Shown in pieces: positions 1-9,275 of a DNA stretch of 64,000 nucleotides. This DNA is from Olavius algarvensis associated proteobacterium Delta 3 (GTDB lineage: Bacteria > Desulfobacterota > Desulfobacteria > Desulfobacterales > CAFBRK01): assembly GCA_903231505.1 (NCBI GenBank), contig CAFBRK010000226.1, positions 31,944 through 95,943 of the forward strand, read 5' to 3'. The notes under the pieces were generated by a model. It saw nothing but the letters and a program-made list of their open reading frames with translations. It was not told where the DNA came from and did no database searches. Every line of letters starts with the position of its first letter. Positions within the stretch are counted from its first letter, which is position 1. The translations under genes were made by a program, and so were the position numbers.

Positions 1-196
1 AACCCCGCAAGTTGTGCCGCCCGGCAGACCGCCGGAGAATGTTGAATCCTTCACAAGCTCCAATCAGGTAAAACCGTTCGGGGAATAAAAAATTTTTCTG
101 ATGATAATACCGAAACACCACCCTTGCAAAGAATGGCTCGGTCCGTGACAGGCAGACATCACGCTGGCCCGGAAAAGAGATCGTGATTGGTCTGGG

Positions 197-556
197 CTAG
201 TCTTCTACCTGCACCAGCTCGCTGTCTCTTGCCATGACATAAACGTGGGAAAATTCGGATTTCTCAGTTGCGCCGTGCCAGTGCTTCTGCCCCGCGGGTA
301 TCCGTACGATGTCCCCGACGGTGACCAGCCGCTGCTGTGTTTCGGTGGCGACTATTCCGGTGCCGGCGGTCACAATCAAAATCTGCTCGGTGGTGTGGGT
401 GTGCAGCTTGTTTCGAATGCCTTTTCCAAAGTTGACGATGTTGATCGTGAACTCTTCGCTGTCGGGCAGGATTTCCTGGATGGTCACGTCTTTTCCGGTG
501 AATATATCCATTTCAAGCGGTTCCGTTGCTACCTTGTGTATCGATACCACATCCAT
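197..556 (-). CDS. Small cupin-domain protein
   Basis: A single-domain cupin of about 119 residues. The metal-site pattern of the family is visible as H-T-H with a downstream E (HTHTTEQILIV) and a second motif around GDIVRIPAGQKHWHG, where the H residues would complete a mononuclear metal site. Such proteins can be dioxygenases, isomerases or sugar/regulatory binders; the sequence does not say which. The start at 556 is chosen because an AAAGGAGA ribosome binding site lies just upstream; a longer frame to 589 has none. It stands alone, downstream of and co-directional with the EF-hand/isochorismatase gene. Family is confident, function unknown. Confidence 0.85.
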   Translation of the reverse strand: MDVVSIHKVATEPLEMDIFTGKDVTIQEILPDSEEFTINIVNFGKGIRNKLHTHTTEQILIVTAGTGIVATETQQRLVTVGDIVRIPAGQKHWHGATEKSEFSHVYVMARDSELVQVED

Positions 557-607
557 GACGGTTCTCCTTTCAGGCTGAAACGATCTCACGAAAACCTCGG
601 GCGGTTA

Positions 608-1612
608 CTACCAACGCACCCGCTTCACCACTGACACTCCGGAGTTCGCCATCTGTTCCAGAGCGGAACCTGCCGGCGAAACACCTCCGAATTCAGGGGA
701 CGGTAAATAATTTTTTCCCCGTGCCCCGCAGAGACTCACATCGACAATAACCTGAAGCTGCTCGGCAGGAAAAAGGGATTGGACCTCCATGGACGATACC
801 CGCACACAGCTGTTCAGGGTGCATCCACCGATGACCAACGACCGGATGCCCTCATCGATGCATCGGTCGATCCACGGACGAAATCCATTGGTGGGTGGAA
901 AAAGGATACTGTTTCCCGGCTTGATAACGTATGGCTGTCCGTCGTCCAGGATGTCCGCCAGCGGGTCGCACCAATCGTAGCTCCCAGGCGGAAACGGACA
1001 GCGACTGAACATGACCTCCATTCGGCCGTAAAGGCGATCTAATACCATGGCACACTGGTCGAACGCCAGCCGGATGGGTGCCACATCGCTCTCGGCCCGG
1101 GAGCCGATCGATCGCATCCAGGCACCGCTGATAAAGGACCTTTGTGGGTCAATGATAACCAGCGCGGCCCTGCCTCTGGAAAGGGGCAGCGTACCAAGAG
1201 AGCCCAGCAATCGCCCGTAGGCATTCGATACATCGAGCCCGGCATGCTCCGACAGGTACGCGACGGCCGAGGCAACCGAGCTGTGTTTCGCCTCGTACGT
1301 CCCGGATAAGCGGGAGGATTGTGATCTGAGAGTTCCGACGGGACGCGGTCTGACCCTTCCGACTGCGCCCGGGGTTTTCAGCAGCACATCGCCATAGGGT
1401 TCCATGGGATCCCCGGCCATCTGCTGAAGGATTTCAATGAATCGATCTTTTGATAGAGGTTTGGATACCGTCAGATAATCGAGCAGCGCAAACAGGGGCG
1501 CCTCTTTCCAGTACCAGCCAAGATCTTTGGCCACCGTGTGCAGCTCAGATCTGGATAGTTCACCGTCTTGATTCACATCCAGGATGTCAAAGATTGTCCA
1601 CGGCACCGGCAT
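608..1612 (-). CDS. EF-hand / isochorismatase-like cysteine hydrolase fusion
   Basis: 334 residues in two parts. Residues 12-23 form a textbook EF-hand calcium loop (D12, N14, D16, G17, E18, E23). From about residue 145 the protein has the isochorismatase-like hydrolase fold: the nucleophile-activating Asp in AALVIIDPQ, a Lys in YVIKPGNS, and the nucleophilic Cys in GGCTLNSCVR. This is the D-K-C triad of nicotinamidases and related amidohydrolases. The substrate cannot be read from the sequence. A calcium loop on a cytoplasmic hydrolase is uncommon and suggests calcium-dependent stability or activity (inference). There is no signal peptide. Confidence 0.8.
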   Translation of the reverse strand: MPVPWTIFDILDVNQDGELSRSELHTVAKDLGWYWKEAPLFALLDYLTVSKPLSKDRFIEILQQMAGDPMEPYGDVLLKTPGAVGRVRPRPVGTLRSQSSRLSGTYEAKHSSVASAVAYLSEHAGLDVSNAYGRLLGSLGTLPLSRGRAALVIIDPQRSFISGAWMRSIGSRAESDVAPIRLAFDQCAMVLDRLYGRMEVMFSRCPFPPGSYDWCDPLADILDDGQPYVIKPGNSILFPPTNGFRPWIDRCIDEGIRSLVIGGCTLNSCVRVSSMEVQSLFPAEQLQVIVDVSLCGARGKNYLPSPEFGGVSPAGSALEQMANSGVSVVKRVRW

Positions 1613-1697
1613 GTACGGAACGTCCCCATCAGCGTTAATCCGGACAGAAATTTATCTGCTGCCTCCAACCGACACACCACCCCGGGGTCACCAGGTA

Positions 1698-2246
1698 TCA
1701 GGGTGTTTTTCTGTTCTCCCGCAACCATCTTTCGATCGTATTCAGGGACATGTGATCCCCGATGTCTTTCCCGTAATAGGCTTCCTGCACGATCAGGTCC
1801 GGACCGATCAAAAAGTCGGCCGGTATCATGGCGGCGTGTCCTTCGATCCTTCCCGGTTTGAATCCCCTTAAGATTGCCCGTATCAGTGTCGGCATTCGGA
1901 GCATCCCTTTCAGGGCCCCCGTCAAGGAGGGCTCCACGCCGTAGGCTCGGTAAACCGCCCGCTCGGGATCGCCCACAATCGGAAACGGAGCGTCCTGCTT
2001 GCCCACGTAATGCAGGATGCTGTGCCGAGGTGACTGAAAAAATGCCAGAATATTCAGGCCAAGACGCTTGAAACGGGGGTACATGAGCACAAGGGATTCC
2101 ATACGATAGTTACAGAGTGGACACGCGGCGTACCGGTAGAAGGACAGCAGCAGGCGTTTGCCCCTGTACCCTCGAAGAGTGATTCTCTCACCAAAAATAT
2201 CATGGACCTCGAAATCGACAGCCGGATAGCCTGGCTTGATAACCAT
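1698..2246 (-). CDS. AhpC/TSA-family peroxiredoxin-like protein
   Basis: 182 residues with a thioredoxin fold of the AhpC/TSA/Prx type. The N-terminal part contains VDFEVHDIFGERITLRGYRGK and then a C-P-L-C pair (YAACPLCNYR) at the position of the peroxidatic cysteine, a pattern found in Prx-like2 or thiol-disulfide members. DFLIGPDL and IVQEAYYGK match the typical late strand of the fold. It probably reduces peroxides or acts as a thiol oxidoreductase in the cytoplasm; no signal peptide is seen. Neighbours are co-directional but separately spaced, so an operon is not certain. Confidence 0.8.
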   Translation of the reverse strand: MVIKPGYPAVDFEVHDIFGERITLRGYRGKRLLLSFYRYAACPLCNYRMESLVLMYPRFKRLGLNILAFFQSPRHSILHYVGKQDAPFPIVGDPERAVYRAYGVEPSLTGALKGMLRMPTLIRAILRGFKPGRIEGHAAMIPADFLIGPDLIVQEAYYGKDIGDHMSLNTIERWLRENRKTP

Positions 2247-2390
2247 TCCGAATCCCTTTAACCTAGTGGCAGGAAGTGTTGCTCAGGTCTGATGGTCCCA
2301 GATAGGAAATATACGTGTCTCTTTAGGAAAAGATCAATATTTCTTTGAATCGGGAATCCGAACAGAAAAGCGGGTCGGTGCATTAACGCA

Positions 2391-3206
2391 CTAGATCGAC
2401 GATATATCGAGAGGGGCAACCATTCCACGGGCTGCGTCGGTAGACCTGGCGAAAGGCACGGCAGGTTCTTTGGGCTGGATGTCGAAATCCCAAAGCAGCG
2501 GCAGGTGGTCGGACAATTTGACGTGGGGTACCTCAAAACCGATGGATCGGATTTCCGGGCTGTGGAATATGAAATCGAGCTCTCTGACAGGGAAATTGCT
2601 GGGGAAAGAGGATTCGCAGTGCATGTTGGCACTGACCATTCCGCTGGCAGCGAGAAACAGTTCCAATTCCCTGTCCCCCCGGAAGGCATTGAAGTCTCCC
2701 GCAACGATCACCGGTTTGTCTTGTTTGGTGATAAGCCGGTGCAGTTGGTTGAGTTGATACTGACGATGGCGGAATTTGAGTGAGAGGTGCACTAAAAATA
2801 TGCTCAATTCCGGCAACTCGACTTCAATGACCAGTCGTTTGACCCCGTTATTGAAAAAATGAAAGCGCTGATTCACGATCTCCAAATTGGTCAGAATCGC
2901 GTTTCCCTGCTTGTTCATCAGGGGGATCTTTCGGGCCATGGACTGTGCTGAATATTTGGATTCATACACCACCCGGTGATCCAGGCGATCCGCAATCACC
3001 TCAGCCTGATTGCACTTTTCAACACGGTAGGAGCCGAAATCGACCTCCACGAGACCAACAATGTCGGGCCCGACGGACTTAATGAACTCCATAATTTTAC
3101 TGAAGTGACCGTTCGTCGGCTTGAGATAACCGCAATACGGCACCGGAAGGTGAAATTTGGGGCCCACCCCGGCGCCGTATCGGATGTTATATAATAGAAA
3201 TCTCAT
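2391..3206 (-). CDS. Endonuclease/exonuclease/phosphatase family protein
   Basis: 271 residues of the EEP (DNase I-like) superfamily. Visible motifs are the N-terminal LLYNIRYG (Asn of the metal site), GLVEVDFG (metal-binding Glu), VIVAGDFNAFRGD (Asp and Asn), and C-terminal LSDHLPLLWDF with the Asp-His pair. Members cleave phosphodiesters in DNA, RNA, lipids or inositol phosphates, and the substrate is not predictable here. There is no signal peptide or membrane segment. The gene lies upstream of and co-directional with the peroxiredoxin-like gene. Confidence 0.85.
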   Translation of the reverse strand: MRFLLYNIRYGAGVGPKFHLPVPYCGYLKPTNGHFSKIMEFIKSVGPDIVGLVEVDFGSYRVEKCNQAEVIADRLDHRVVYESKYSAQSMARKIPLMNKQGNAILTNLEIVNQRFHFFNNGVKRLVIEVELPELSIFLVHLSLKFRHRQYQLNQLHRLITKQDKPVIVAGDFNAFRGDRELELFLAASGMVSANMHCESSFPSNFPVRELDFIFHSPEIRSIGFEVPHVKLSDHLPLLWDFDIQPKEPAVPFARSTDAARGMVAPLDISSI

Positions 3207-4066
3207 AATGACGACGTTTAGATGATAACAAAAAATTTGGATTACGTATACTGGTCATTATCTGTCCAGATTGCAAGTGATGATTTTCCGCACCTGTTTT
3301 TCCAGGTGGTATCCATCTTCCCAAACCGATGCGGCAGGTTTTCTGAAAAATTCCAACGTGGATGTCCGTGGCCGCTTCAGAAAACCACATGCAAGAACAG
3401 AACCAACCTGAATATTTCCATAACAGATTGTTTTTTAGAGCATTTTTAAAAAATCGGGTTTGAAAAAGGGCCTACCTGAGGAAAAAAACGACAATCCTGA
3501 AAGACAGTTTTGGCGTCGGTCGGGAATGGGCGGATCGAAATCGGCACAAAACCGCAATTACCGCACAGGTCATCTTTATCCTGCCGCCCAACGCTACTCG
3601 TCTGTCTGTTCGTGATGATCCCGGAATGTTACCTGTTTCCTGAATGAACACCAGTTGCCATAAATATGTCTCGAAAGACTGTAGGGGCCCGATGTCTGAT
3701 TTCGAAAACGGCAATCTGGCAGTCGCTATCGTTTTCCTTCACTCTCATGTATTGCATCCCAACGTAATGCATTTTATTTTTTTGTCCTTGACATTATGCG
3801 CCAACATGTTGATCGACCGCGCCAAGTTCTCCAATCATTATAATTAGCTGGGGGCATGCAAACCCATGTCTCCCCTAAAGCACTTGGCTGAAACCACGCG
3901 CAACACTGAAAACCGGTTGGTTCACTGCACGCTGACGATCCACACGAACCGTCGGGAATGTAAACGATAGTATCCGATTTGATGTAACTCGAGCCGGGTT
4001 CCTCAGGGGATGACGAATTGCATCACGGTCCGGCTGAAGGTTTTACCCGGTCCCCCTATATCTCAA
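3207..4066. other. Gene-free intergenic region
   Basis: About 860 bases with no credible coding sequence on either strand; the only open frames are under 85 codons and lack family features. No strong hairpin, tandem repeat or promoter stood out by eye. It could hold a small RNA that cannot be recognised from sequence alone. Confidence 0.5.
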
Positions 4067-4369
4067 CTACTTGAAATGGGAAGCCGCTTTTTTAAACGAG
4101 TCGCTGAGTGCCGTCCAGGCCTTCTCCGTCCCGTCCTTCAGATCTTCCCATGCATTGTCGCTGGCCACGTCCAAATCGACAATCTTTTCCTGCATCTCTT
4201 TGCGAAACTTGCGAAACTCTTCGCGTTCGTCCTCAAACTGCTTTCTTGCCTCAGCGGTGGCGTGCTGGGCTTTTGCTTCGAATTTGTTGCGTTCAATGTT
4301 CCATTGGTAATTCAGGTCTTCAAGCTGCTTTTTCATCTCTTCCAGAAATTCGTTTTTGGTCTTCGACAT
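4067..4369 (-). CDS. Coiled-coil stress-response-like small protein
   Basis: 100 residues, almost entirely charged heptad-like helix (KNEFLEEMKKQLEDLNYQW, then RKQFEDEREEFRKFRKEMQE), ending in a helix with aromatic residues. It resembles the small sll1863-type stress proteins and apolipoprotein-like helical bundles, but this is a composition-level match. The start at 4369 is preceded by an AGAGGAGA ribosome binding site; the longer frame to 4405 is not. Cytoplasmic; function unknown. Confidence 0.75.
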   Translation of the reverse strand: MSKTKNEFLEEMKKQLEDLNYQWNIERNKFEAKAQHATAEARKQFEDEREEFRKFRKEMQEKIVDLDVASDNAWEDLKDGTEKAWTALSDSFKKAASHFK

Positions 4370-4556
4370 GGTTTTATCTCCTCTGCATTGGCTTAAGGGC
4401 GACAAACGTGAAGGGTTGATGGATCACACAAAACCGGCTCTATACGCGTTTAAGTTGGCAACGTCGAAAGACCATGTCAATAATAAACAGATAATCGGGT
4501 GCCCGGTAACCATACTCTGTGCTAGAAATATGTTCCGTTTGAACATCGTGAGTTTC

Positions 4557-4733
4557 TGTTAAGCGGATGCCGCTTCGGGGGAGTCCGGATACGGCCATGT
4601 CCGATATCGATATCGGAATCGAGACAGAATGGCCGACTTCGACGTCGATACCGTTCCCGAACCCGATAACTCGGTAACTTTCATCCGCGTCAACAACCCG
4701 CAAATCGGAACGAAATTCTGACAGTTGCGATAA
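4557..4733 (+). repeat. Dispersed ~180 bp imperfect inverted repeat, copy A
   Basis: First of three related elements (others at 41883-42058 and, reversed, 62850-63035). Shared parts in order are a left end TGTTAAG, a core rich in ATCGATATCGG / CCGAACCCGATA half-sites that can fold on itself, and a right end close to GGAACGGAATTCTGACAnTTGC. The core gives spurious S/D/R/Y-rich reading frames. No coding potential. Confidence 0.75.
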
Positions 4734-4742
4734 TACCCATAC

Positions 4743-5885
4743 CTATATGTTGTAGAGATAATGACACACCTGACATCCCTTCGGGGCTGGAGGCATGGCC
4801 TTCCGGGCGTTTTCGAGAGCTTCCTTGATCTTGGGCAGGGATGGCTCCAGATCGCTGCGTGTAAATCCGGTTTCATAGGCGTTCATCCGCAACTCGAAAC
4901 GCTCCCGGTAGAATCGGCAGGTATTTGCCTCCCAGAGATCCAACAGATCGTCTTCGGGCAACCGGCCGTAATGCACGGTGGGCATCTCAACTTCCTTTCC
5001 AAGGAAGGTCGTAAGCCCCCCCAGGGCCAGATTGATGCATGGCGCCAGGCTGCCGTCGTGTCGAATGAACATGCTGTTTCTCGGATCCTGATCGCAGACC
5101 GGCATTTCCTCAGGCACCCAGGCAAAGGCGGTGGTCTCAATCCGTTTCTTCTTTGCCAGTCGCCTGGCCCGCTGGAGCAGCTTTTCCATTTTTCGGATTT
5201 CCCGCGTGGTTTTGTCGGCAAACAGGCCGAAGCCCCTGCCGCTGTCGCCCCGGATCACATCACACTGTTTAAAATTAATCCGGTCTACTCCGAGCCGGTC
5301 CGCCAGTTCCACCAAGGCGTCCAGCTGATGGACATTGTCCTGCATCATGACAAAATTGATCATCACCTTTGGCCGTTTCCCGATACGCTGTGCTGTGAGC
5401 CGGGATAGGTGATCGCAAACGGTATGAAATCGAGCCCCGGAGCGTATCTTTTCGTATATGTCGGCAGTCGCTCCGTCCATGGAGATGCAGATCCAGTCGA
5501 TACCGGCCTTGATCAGTTGCTGGGACGTCGCTGCCGTGAGCAGGGTCCCGTTGGTCAGCAACCCTGTTTCACATCCCGCCTCGCCAGCCTCGCGGACCCA
5601 TTCGATCAAATGGGGTTGCAGCAGGGGTTCTCCCCCGCCGGTGAAATCAATGGATTGAACGTCCTCAAGATAGGGAGAGATGGCCCCCCATATGTCAGGT
5701 TCCAGATGGCCTTTACGGGCATGTTGATGGGCCAGTTCCCGCCATGGGCACATGATGCACTTCAGGTTGCAGGCAATGGATCTTTCCACCTGGAGCAGCC
5801 GCCAACGGCGCGGTTTTTCCGCTGCCCGTCGTGTTTCCGGTATCGTGCCACCCGAAAGGAGCTTATCCAACCAGCGGGGCAGCAT
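4743..5885 (-). CDS. Radical SAM/SPASM-type enzyme
   Basis: 380 residues. The radical SAM cluster motif is C-N-L-K-C-I-M-C near residue 38 (CxxxCxxC), followed by the FTGGGEPLLQP glycine-rich SAM-binding stretch. The C-terminal part contains further cysteines (C near APCINLALGG and CQVCHYLYN at the end) that would hold an auxiliary SPASM-like Fe-S cluster. Such proteins modify peptides, or act as maturases or heme d1/PQQ-type cofactor enzymes. No candidate substrate peptide is seen next to it. The start at 5885 has a GGAGGG ribosome binding site. It appears monocistronic. Confidence 0.88.
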   Translation of the reverse strand: MLPRWLDKLLSGGTIPETRRAAEKPRRWRLLQVERSIACNLKCIMCPWRELAHQHARKGHLEPDIWGAISPYLEDVQSIDFTGGGEPLLQPHLIEWVREAGEAGCETGLLTNGTLLTAATSQQLIKAGIDWICISMDGATADIYEKIRSGARFHTVCDHLSRLTAQRIGKRPKVMINFVMMQDNVHQLDALVELADRLGVDRINFKQCDVIRGDSGRGFGLFADKTTREIRKMEKLLQRARRLAKKKRIETTAFAWVPEEMPVCDQDPRNSMFIRHDGSLAPCINLALGGLTTFLGKEVEMPTVHYGRLPEDDLLDLWEANTCRFYRERFELRMNAYETGFTRSDLEPSLPKIKEALENARKAMPPAPKGCQVCHYLYNI

Positions 5886-6189
5886 CGAACCCTCCGGTGG
5901 CGTCGGTGGTCAACGGGGTCGTGTCGATGAAATGGGATGTCTCCATGATCTCCTGATGCATGGCGCGGCATGAAATCTGTTCATCTGAAAATTGAATGAT
6001 TCCAAGGCATGGTTTGTCGAGAATTGGGAACGGCTGCGCTGGCGCACGCCATATGGGAAACGGTGCCGGGATAGGGAGCAGGGGCGGCAGATGGCCGCCC
6101 ATGGCCCAGCGGCGATCACCGGAGTGTCTGCCTTGCCGAATCGTTTGGTCTGGGTCTGTCAAGGGTCTGTTTCTGGGTACAGGAAAGAT
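5886..6189. other. Intergenic gap with no recognised gene
   Basis: About 300 bases between the radical SAM gene and the small membrane protein gene. It should contain the radical SAM promoter and the 3' end of the YeiH transcript. No clear terminator, repeat or small gene is visible. Confidence 0.4.
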
Positions 6190-6777
6190 CTAGGGAAAGA
6201 TGCGCTCCGCCTCTGCACGCCGCATCTGCTCCACCTGAGTTTCCATGAGGGTGATGGTTTCCATGACGTCCGGGATGTCCACCTCCAACCCGGGGGTCAG
6301 CGCCCGATTCAGTTTGTGCTCGATACGGTTGAGGCGGTTCAAGAACAGCAGATAATTCCCCCGGCCGTCGTAAGCCGATCGTATCAGGTCCTCGCAGCAG
6401 GTACCGTCGCACCGCAGCAGGTCGGTGTAGTGATCGACCAGGACACGGATCCAGGCAATATATTGCGGTGTCGCCTCAGCAGGGACGGTGGTAAACTCCC
6501 TGAAGCTGTCGATATCCGGCGGACGGTGTGTTTCAACGGCGTCGGCAACCTCCTCGAGGGCCCTTCTCCGGGAGAGCATATAGTTGTGAACGAAGTCTTT
6601 CCGGCTTTGGGAGTATTTTTGCAACCGGTAAAAATAGTAAATGAAGATGAGCGGCATCAGAATGTACCATGCCGTCAACGGCGGTTTAAAAATGACGCGA
6701 CCGGCCAGAATTTGCGCCTGGAGTTCCTCGTACTGTAGGATCAGGTCTTTTTTTTCACTCATTCTCATGACGGGCAT
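6190..6777 (-). CDS. Small membrane protein, unknown, end of YeiH operon
   Basis: 195 residues (190 if translation starts at the third Met). A short charged N-terminus is followed by one hydrophobic segment at about 32-52 (AWYILMPLIFIYYFYRLQ) and a long soluble helical C-terminal domain with two close cysteines (CDGTCCEDL). I do not recognise a characterised family. It lies 34 bases after the preceding membrane-protein gene and is probably co-transcribed with it and the YeiH-like transporter. The soluble domain is likely to face the cytoplasm (inference). Confidence 0.7.
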   Translation of the reverse strand: MPVMRMSEKKDLILQYEELQAQILAGRVIFKPPLTAWYILMPLIFIYYFYRLQKYSQSRKDFVHNYMLSRRRALEEVADAVETHRPPDIDSFREFTTVPAEATPQYIAWIRVLVDHYTDLLRCDGTCCEDLIRSAYDGRGNYLLFLNRLNRIEHKLNRALTPGLEVDIPDVMETITLMETQVEQMRRAEAERIFP

Positions 6778-6811
6778 GGGTAGGCGGGTATAATGGCCGG
6801 TGGGCCGGTGG

Positions 6812-7180
6812 TCAGTCCACGGGCATGAATCGGAAACCGAGCCACAGGATAACCAAACAGATCACAATCCCGGAAATAAAGGGCCACGTCCACCCGGCTT
6901 GATCCGGCACGCCCTGCTCGAGGGCACTCCGAAGGTAGGGCTCCGCGTCGTAGGATGCCTTGATTTCCGAATAAAAATAAGCGTTGGAATCGATGTCCTG
7001 TTTTTCGATGGTCTCGACGATCTTGTTGAACACCGGAATGCGGGTCTCCAGCCAGGGACCCACCACGGTGCCGAACATCCATACCAGGAAGAAGGCGCCG
7101 ACAAGTTGCCCCCAGGCCTTCAGGCGTTTATGGCGCCGGGGCTGTTCGGCGTGCGCGTTGTCTTCGTTCGCTGGCGTCAT
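6812..7180 (-). CDS. Small two-helix membrane protein in YeiH operon
   Basis: 122 residues with two predicted transmembrane helices, one near residues 23-47 (WGQLVGAFFLVWMFGTVVG) and one at the C-terminus (WPFISGIVICLVILWLGF), with an acidic periplasm-sized loop between them. The start at 7180 is set by an AGGAG site six bases upstream; the longer frame to 7249 runs through the intercistronic hairpin and is rejected. No known family is recognised. Position between the transporter and another single-helix protein suggests an accessory subunit (inference). Confidence 0.72.
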   Translation of the reverse strand: MTPANEDNAHAEQPRRHKRLKAWGQLVGAFFLVWMFGTVVGPWLETRIPVFNKIVETIEKQDIDSNAYFYSEIKASYDAEPYLRSALEQGVPDQAGWTWPFISGIVICLVILWLGFRFMPVD

Positions 7181-7212
7181 CAGGCGTCTCCTGGGGTATG
7201 GCGATACCGGGA

Positions 7213-7246
7213 TTGTACCGGCGGGAAAGAATTCCCGCCGGTACAA
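7213..7246 (-). promoter_or_regulatory. Perfect 15 bp intercistronic hairpin
   Basis: Two exactly complementary 15-base arms (7213-7227 and 7232-7246) enclose a four-base loop. It sits between the YeiH-like gene and the next small membrane gene. No U-tract follows on the minus strand, so it is more likely an mRNA-stabilising or differential-expression hairpin than a terminator. Confidence 0.7.
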
Positions 7247-7338
7247 CATTGTTTAATATTAACCCGGGTTCTTCATGTTGTCCAGGGTCGTGTCCGCCCC
7301 GGAAGTGCATGAAACGGAAGATTTCATACAACTTCGGG

Positions 7339-9096
7339 TTAGATGGTGGCCGTCAGTTCCGGGAAGACCACGTAGAACATGATATAGGCCATTATCAGAG
7401 TCAGCATCAGGTTGAACGACTGGCCGCACACGTACAGGATAAACGGCTTTCCGCCGACAAGATGCTCTTTCAGCTCCCTGAAGTTGGTGGCCAGCCCGAT
7501 GCTGACAAAAGACAGCGAGAAGAACCAGCCTCGGAAGAGGTCTCCCATCCCCTTGATGACCCCCTGGTCGACCATGGACGCTCCCAGTCCTGCGATTTGT
7601 CCGTTAAAATAGGTGTAAAATCCTGAAAAGATCAGGGACGCCGCGATGAAACCGAGAACGAATTTGGGGAATCGATACCAGATTTCCATGGGGCCGACTT
7701 TCACACCGGTCTCTGCCACTTCCACCCGGGTGGTAAAGTAGAGCGCCACGAAAAAGGCGATCACCCCGATAAGAACATTCTGGATCATCTTGATCGTCGC
7801 GGCCACAAACAGGGCTTTTTCGCCGAGAAAGGCCCCGGCTGCGGCCACGGCCCCGGTGGCATCGATGGTGCCGCCCATCCACGCACCGCCCAGGATGAGC
7901 TGCTTATCCACGGGAAAGGTGGCTTTGATAACGATCGGCATGACGATCATCATGATCGAGGTAAATACCAACGACAACCCGACGGCCAGGGTCAGTTCTT
8001 CCTTCTTGGCCTTACAGGCGGCCGCCGTGGCGATGGCCGCCGACACGCCGCACACCGACATGTCCGAACAGATGGTGGCATTGAGGCGCTTGGACTGCAT
8101 CTTTAACACACGCTGACCAAACCAGTAGGTCACCAGCCAGACGGTGGGCGTCACCACCCAGGCCACGAAGATACCGGCGGTGCCGATAACGATGATCTTT
8201 TCAAACAGGATCTTGGCGCCGAGGAGCACCAGACCGGTTTTGATGTAGTACTCGGTCTGTACCGCCGGCATGGCCCATTTTGGAGTGCCCACGGTGTTGC
8301 TGATCAGCATGCCGAAGAGAATCGCCCAGGCCGCGTATCCGATCCCGTAGTGTTTCATGGTGGCCTGGTTGGCGGCCAGCCAGGCCAGCAACGTCACGCC
8401 AAACACGAACACAAAACCGAGGGCGAATTTCCCGAAGGATTTGCCCATGGCGGCCAGCCCGATACCGAAGAATATGGCGAATGCCACACCCAGTCCAATC
8501 AGCCACGGGATTTGATTGTAGGGTTTGGCTCCGGTTTTCTTCTTGGCCTTTCCGGCAGCCAGGTGGGTGTCCCGCCATGTTTCGATCTTGGCTTTGGCCT
8601 CGGCATTCAGCCCGGCATCGTCGAACCCGGCAGCCTGGGCAGCCTGTTCCGCGGCAACCGCAACAGCCAACGCGGCTTTTTCCTTGGCCTTGGCCGCTTC
8701 ATACTTTGGCATGGCCTTGGCCTTTTTCGCCGCCGCCTTCTCCTTGCTCATGACAAAGGCATCCACCGGGTTGGAAGTCCATTTTTTCGGCTTGGACGAA
8801 AACTTCTTCAACCACTTGCCGGCGGGGACGTTCAGGGCCTTTACCTTTTTCCGGGCATCGTAGAGTTGAAACCAACCGACCGTCTTGAACTTGTCCGTTT
8901 TCTGGGCTTCCGCCATGTACTTGCCTTCGGCGGCCTCAAGCTTGGCCTTCATTTCGCCGGCATGGGGAAAATAGATCAGGGCTCCGGCGATCAGAAGGGC
9001 AAACCCGAGCCATACGGCCCACCAATCTTCCTTTCGGATCAGTTCAGACCAGTCCCATTTACCGACATCCTTTACAACATCGGAATTATTCGCCAT
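7339..9096 (-). CDS. YeiH-family putative sulfate exporter with N-terminal extension
   Basis: 585 residues. The C-terminal ~390 residues match the YeiH/UPF0324 putative sulfate-export family: about ten hydrophobic helices, with family-like stretches AILFGMLISNTVG, KTGLVLLGAKILF, SDMSVCGVSAAIATA and GGTIDATGAVAAAG. The first ~190 residues are extra: one membrane helix (about 28-46) followed by a long Lys/Ala-rich, probably helical region before the transporter starts. The start has an AAAGGAGA site. It is the first gene of a three-gene unit and lies behind a sigma-54-type promoter at 9185-9200. The substrate assignment (sulfate or another sulfur oxyanion or sulfonate) is family-level only. Confidence 0.85.
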   Translation of the reverse strand: MANNSDVVKDVGKWDWSELIRKEDWWAVWLGFALLIAGALIYFPHAGEMKAKLEAAEGKYMAEAQKTDKFKTVGWFQLYDARKKVKALNVPAGKWLKKFSSKPKKWTSNPVDAFVMSKEKAAAKKAKAMPKYEAAKAKEKAALAVAVAAEQAAQAAGFDDAGLNAEAKAKIETWRDTHLAAGKAKKKTGAKPYNQIPWLIGLGVAFAIFFGIGLAAMGKSFGKFALGFVFVFGVTLLAWLAANQATMKHYGIGYAAWAILFGMLISNTVGTPKWAMPAVQTEYYIKTGLVLLGAKILFEKIIVIGTAGIFVAWVVTPTVWLVTYWFGQRVLKMQSKRLNATICSDMSVCGVSAAIATAAACKAKKEELTLAVGLSLVFTSIMMIVMPIVIKATFPVDKQLILGGAWMGGTIDATGAVAAAGAFLGEKALFVAATIKMIQNVLIGVIAFFVALYFTTRVEVAETGVKVGPMEIWYRFPKFVLGFIAASLIFSGFYTYFNGQIAGLGASMVDQGVIKGMGDLFRGWFFSLSFVSIGLATNFRELKEHLVGGKPFILYVCGQSFNLMLTLIMAYIMFYVVFPELTATI

Positions 9097-9184
9097 GTGT
9101 CGTGTTCTCCTTTCTGTTCGTTGACCTGATGGTTCATTGAACGGCAGTTGAAGTTTGCCGGTGCATGCTTAACCCGGAGAGCGT

Positions 9185-9200
9185 AGCAACATCGATGCCA
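9185..9200 (-). promoter_or_regulatory. Sigma-54 (-24/-12) promoter for the YeiH operon
   Basis: Read on the minus strand the sequence is TGGCATCGATGTTGCT, which fits the TGGCAC-N5-TTGCW consensus with exact spacing and one mismatch. It is about 90 bases upstream of the YeiH-like start codon. An NtrC-family activator gene lies immediately upstream, which supports the call. Confidence 0.7.
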
Positions 9201-9275
9201 CGCTCGTGTACATTTTTAACCATCTGTAATTTATATGTATTTAAATAAAATAGGCGGAAGTGGCATGTCGCTGTC

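Noticed and set aside
2258..2704. 148-codon minus-strand frame overlapping the nuclease gene
   Set aside because: Out of frame with the EEP nuclease motifs and without family features.
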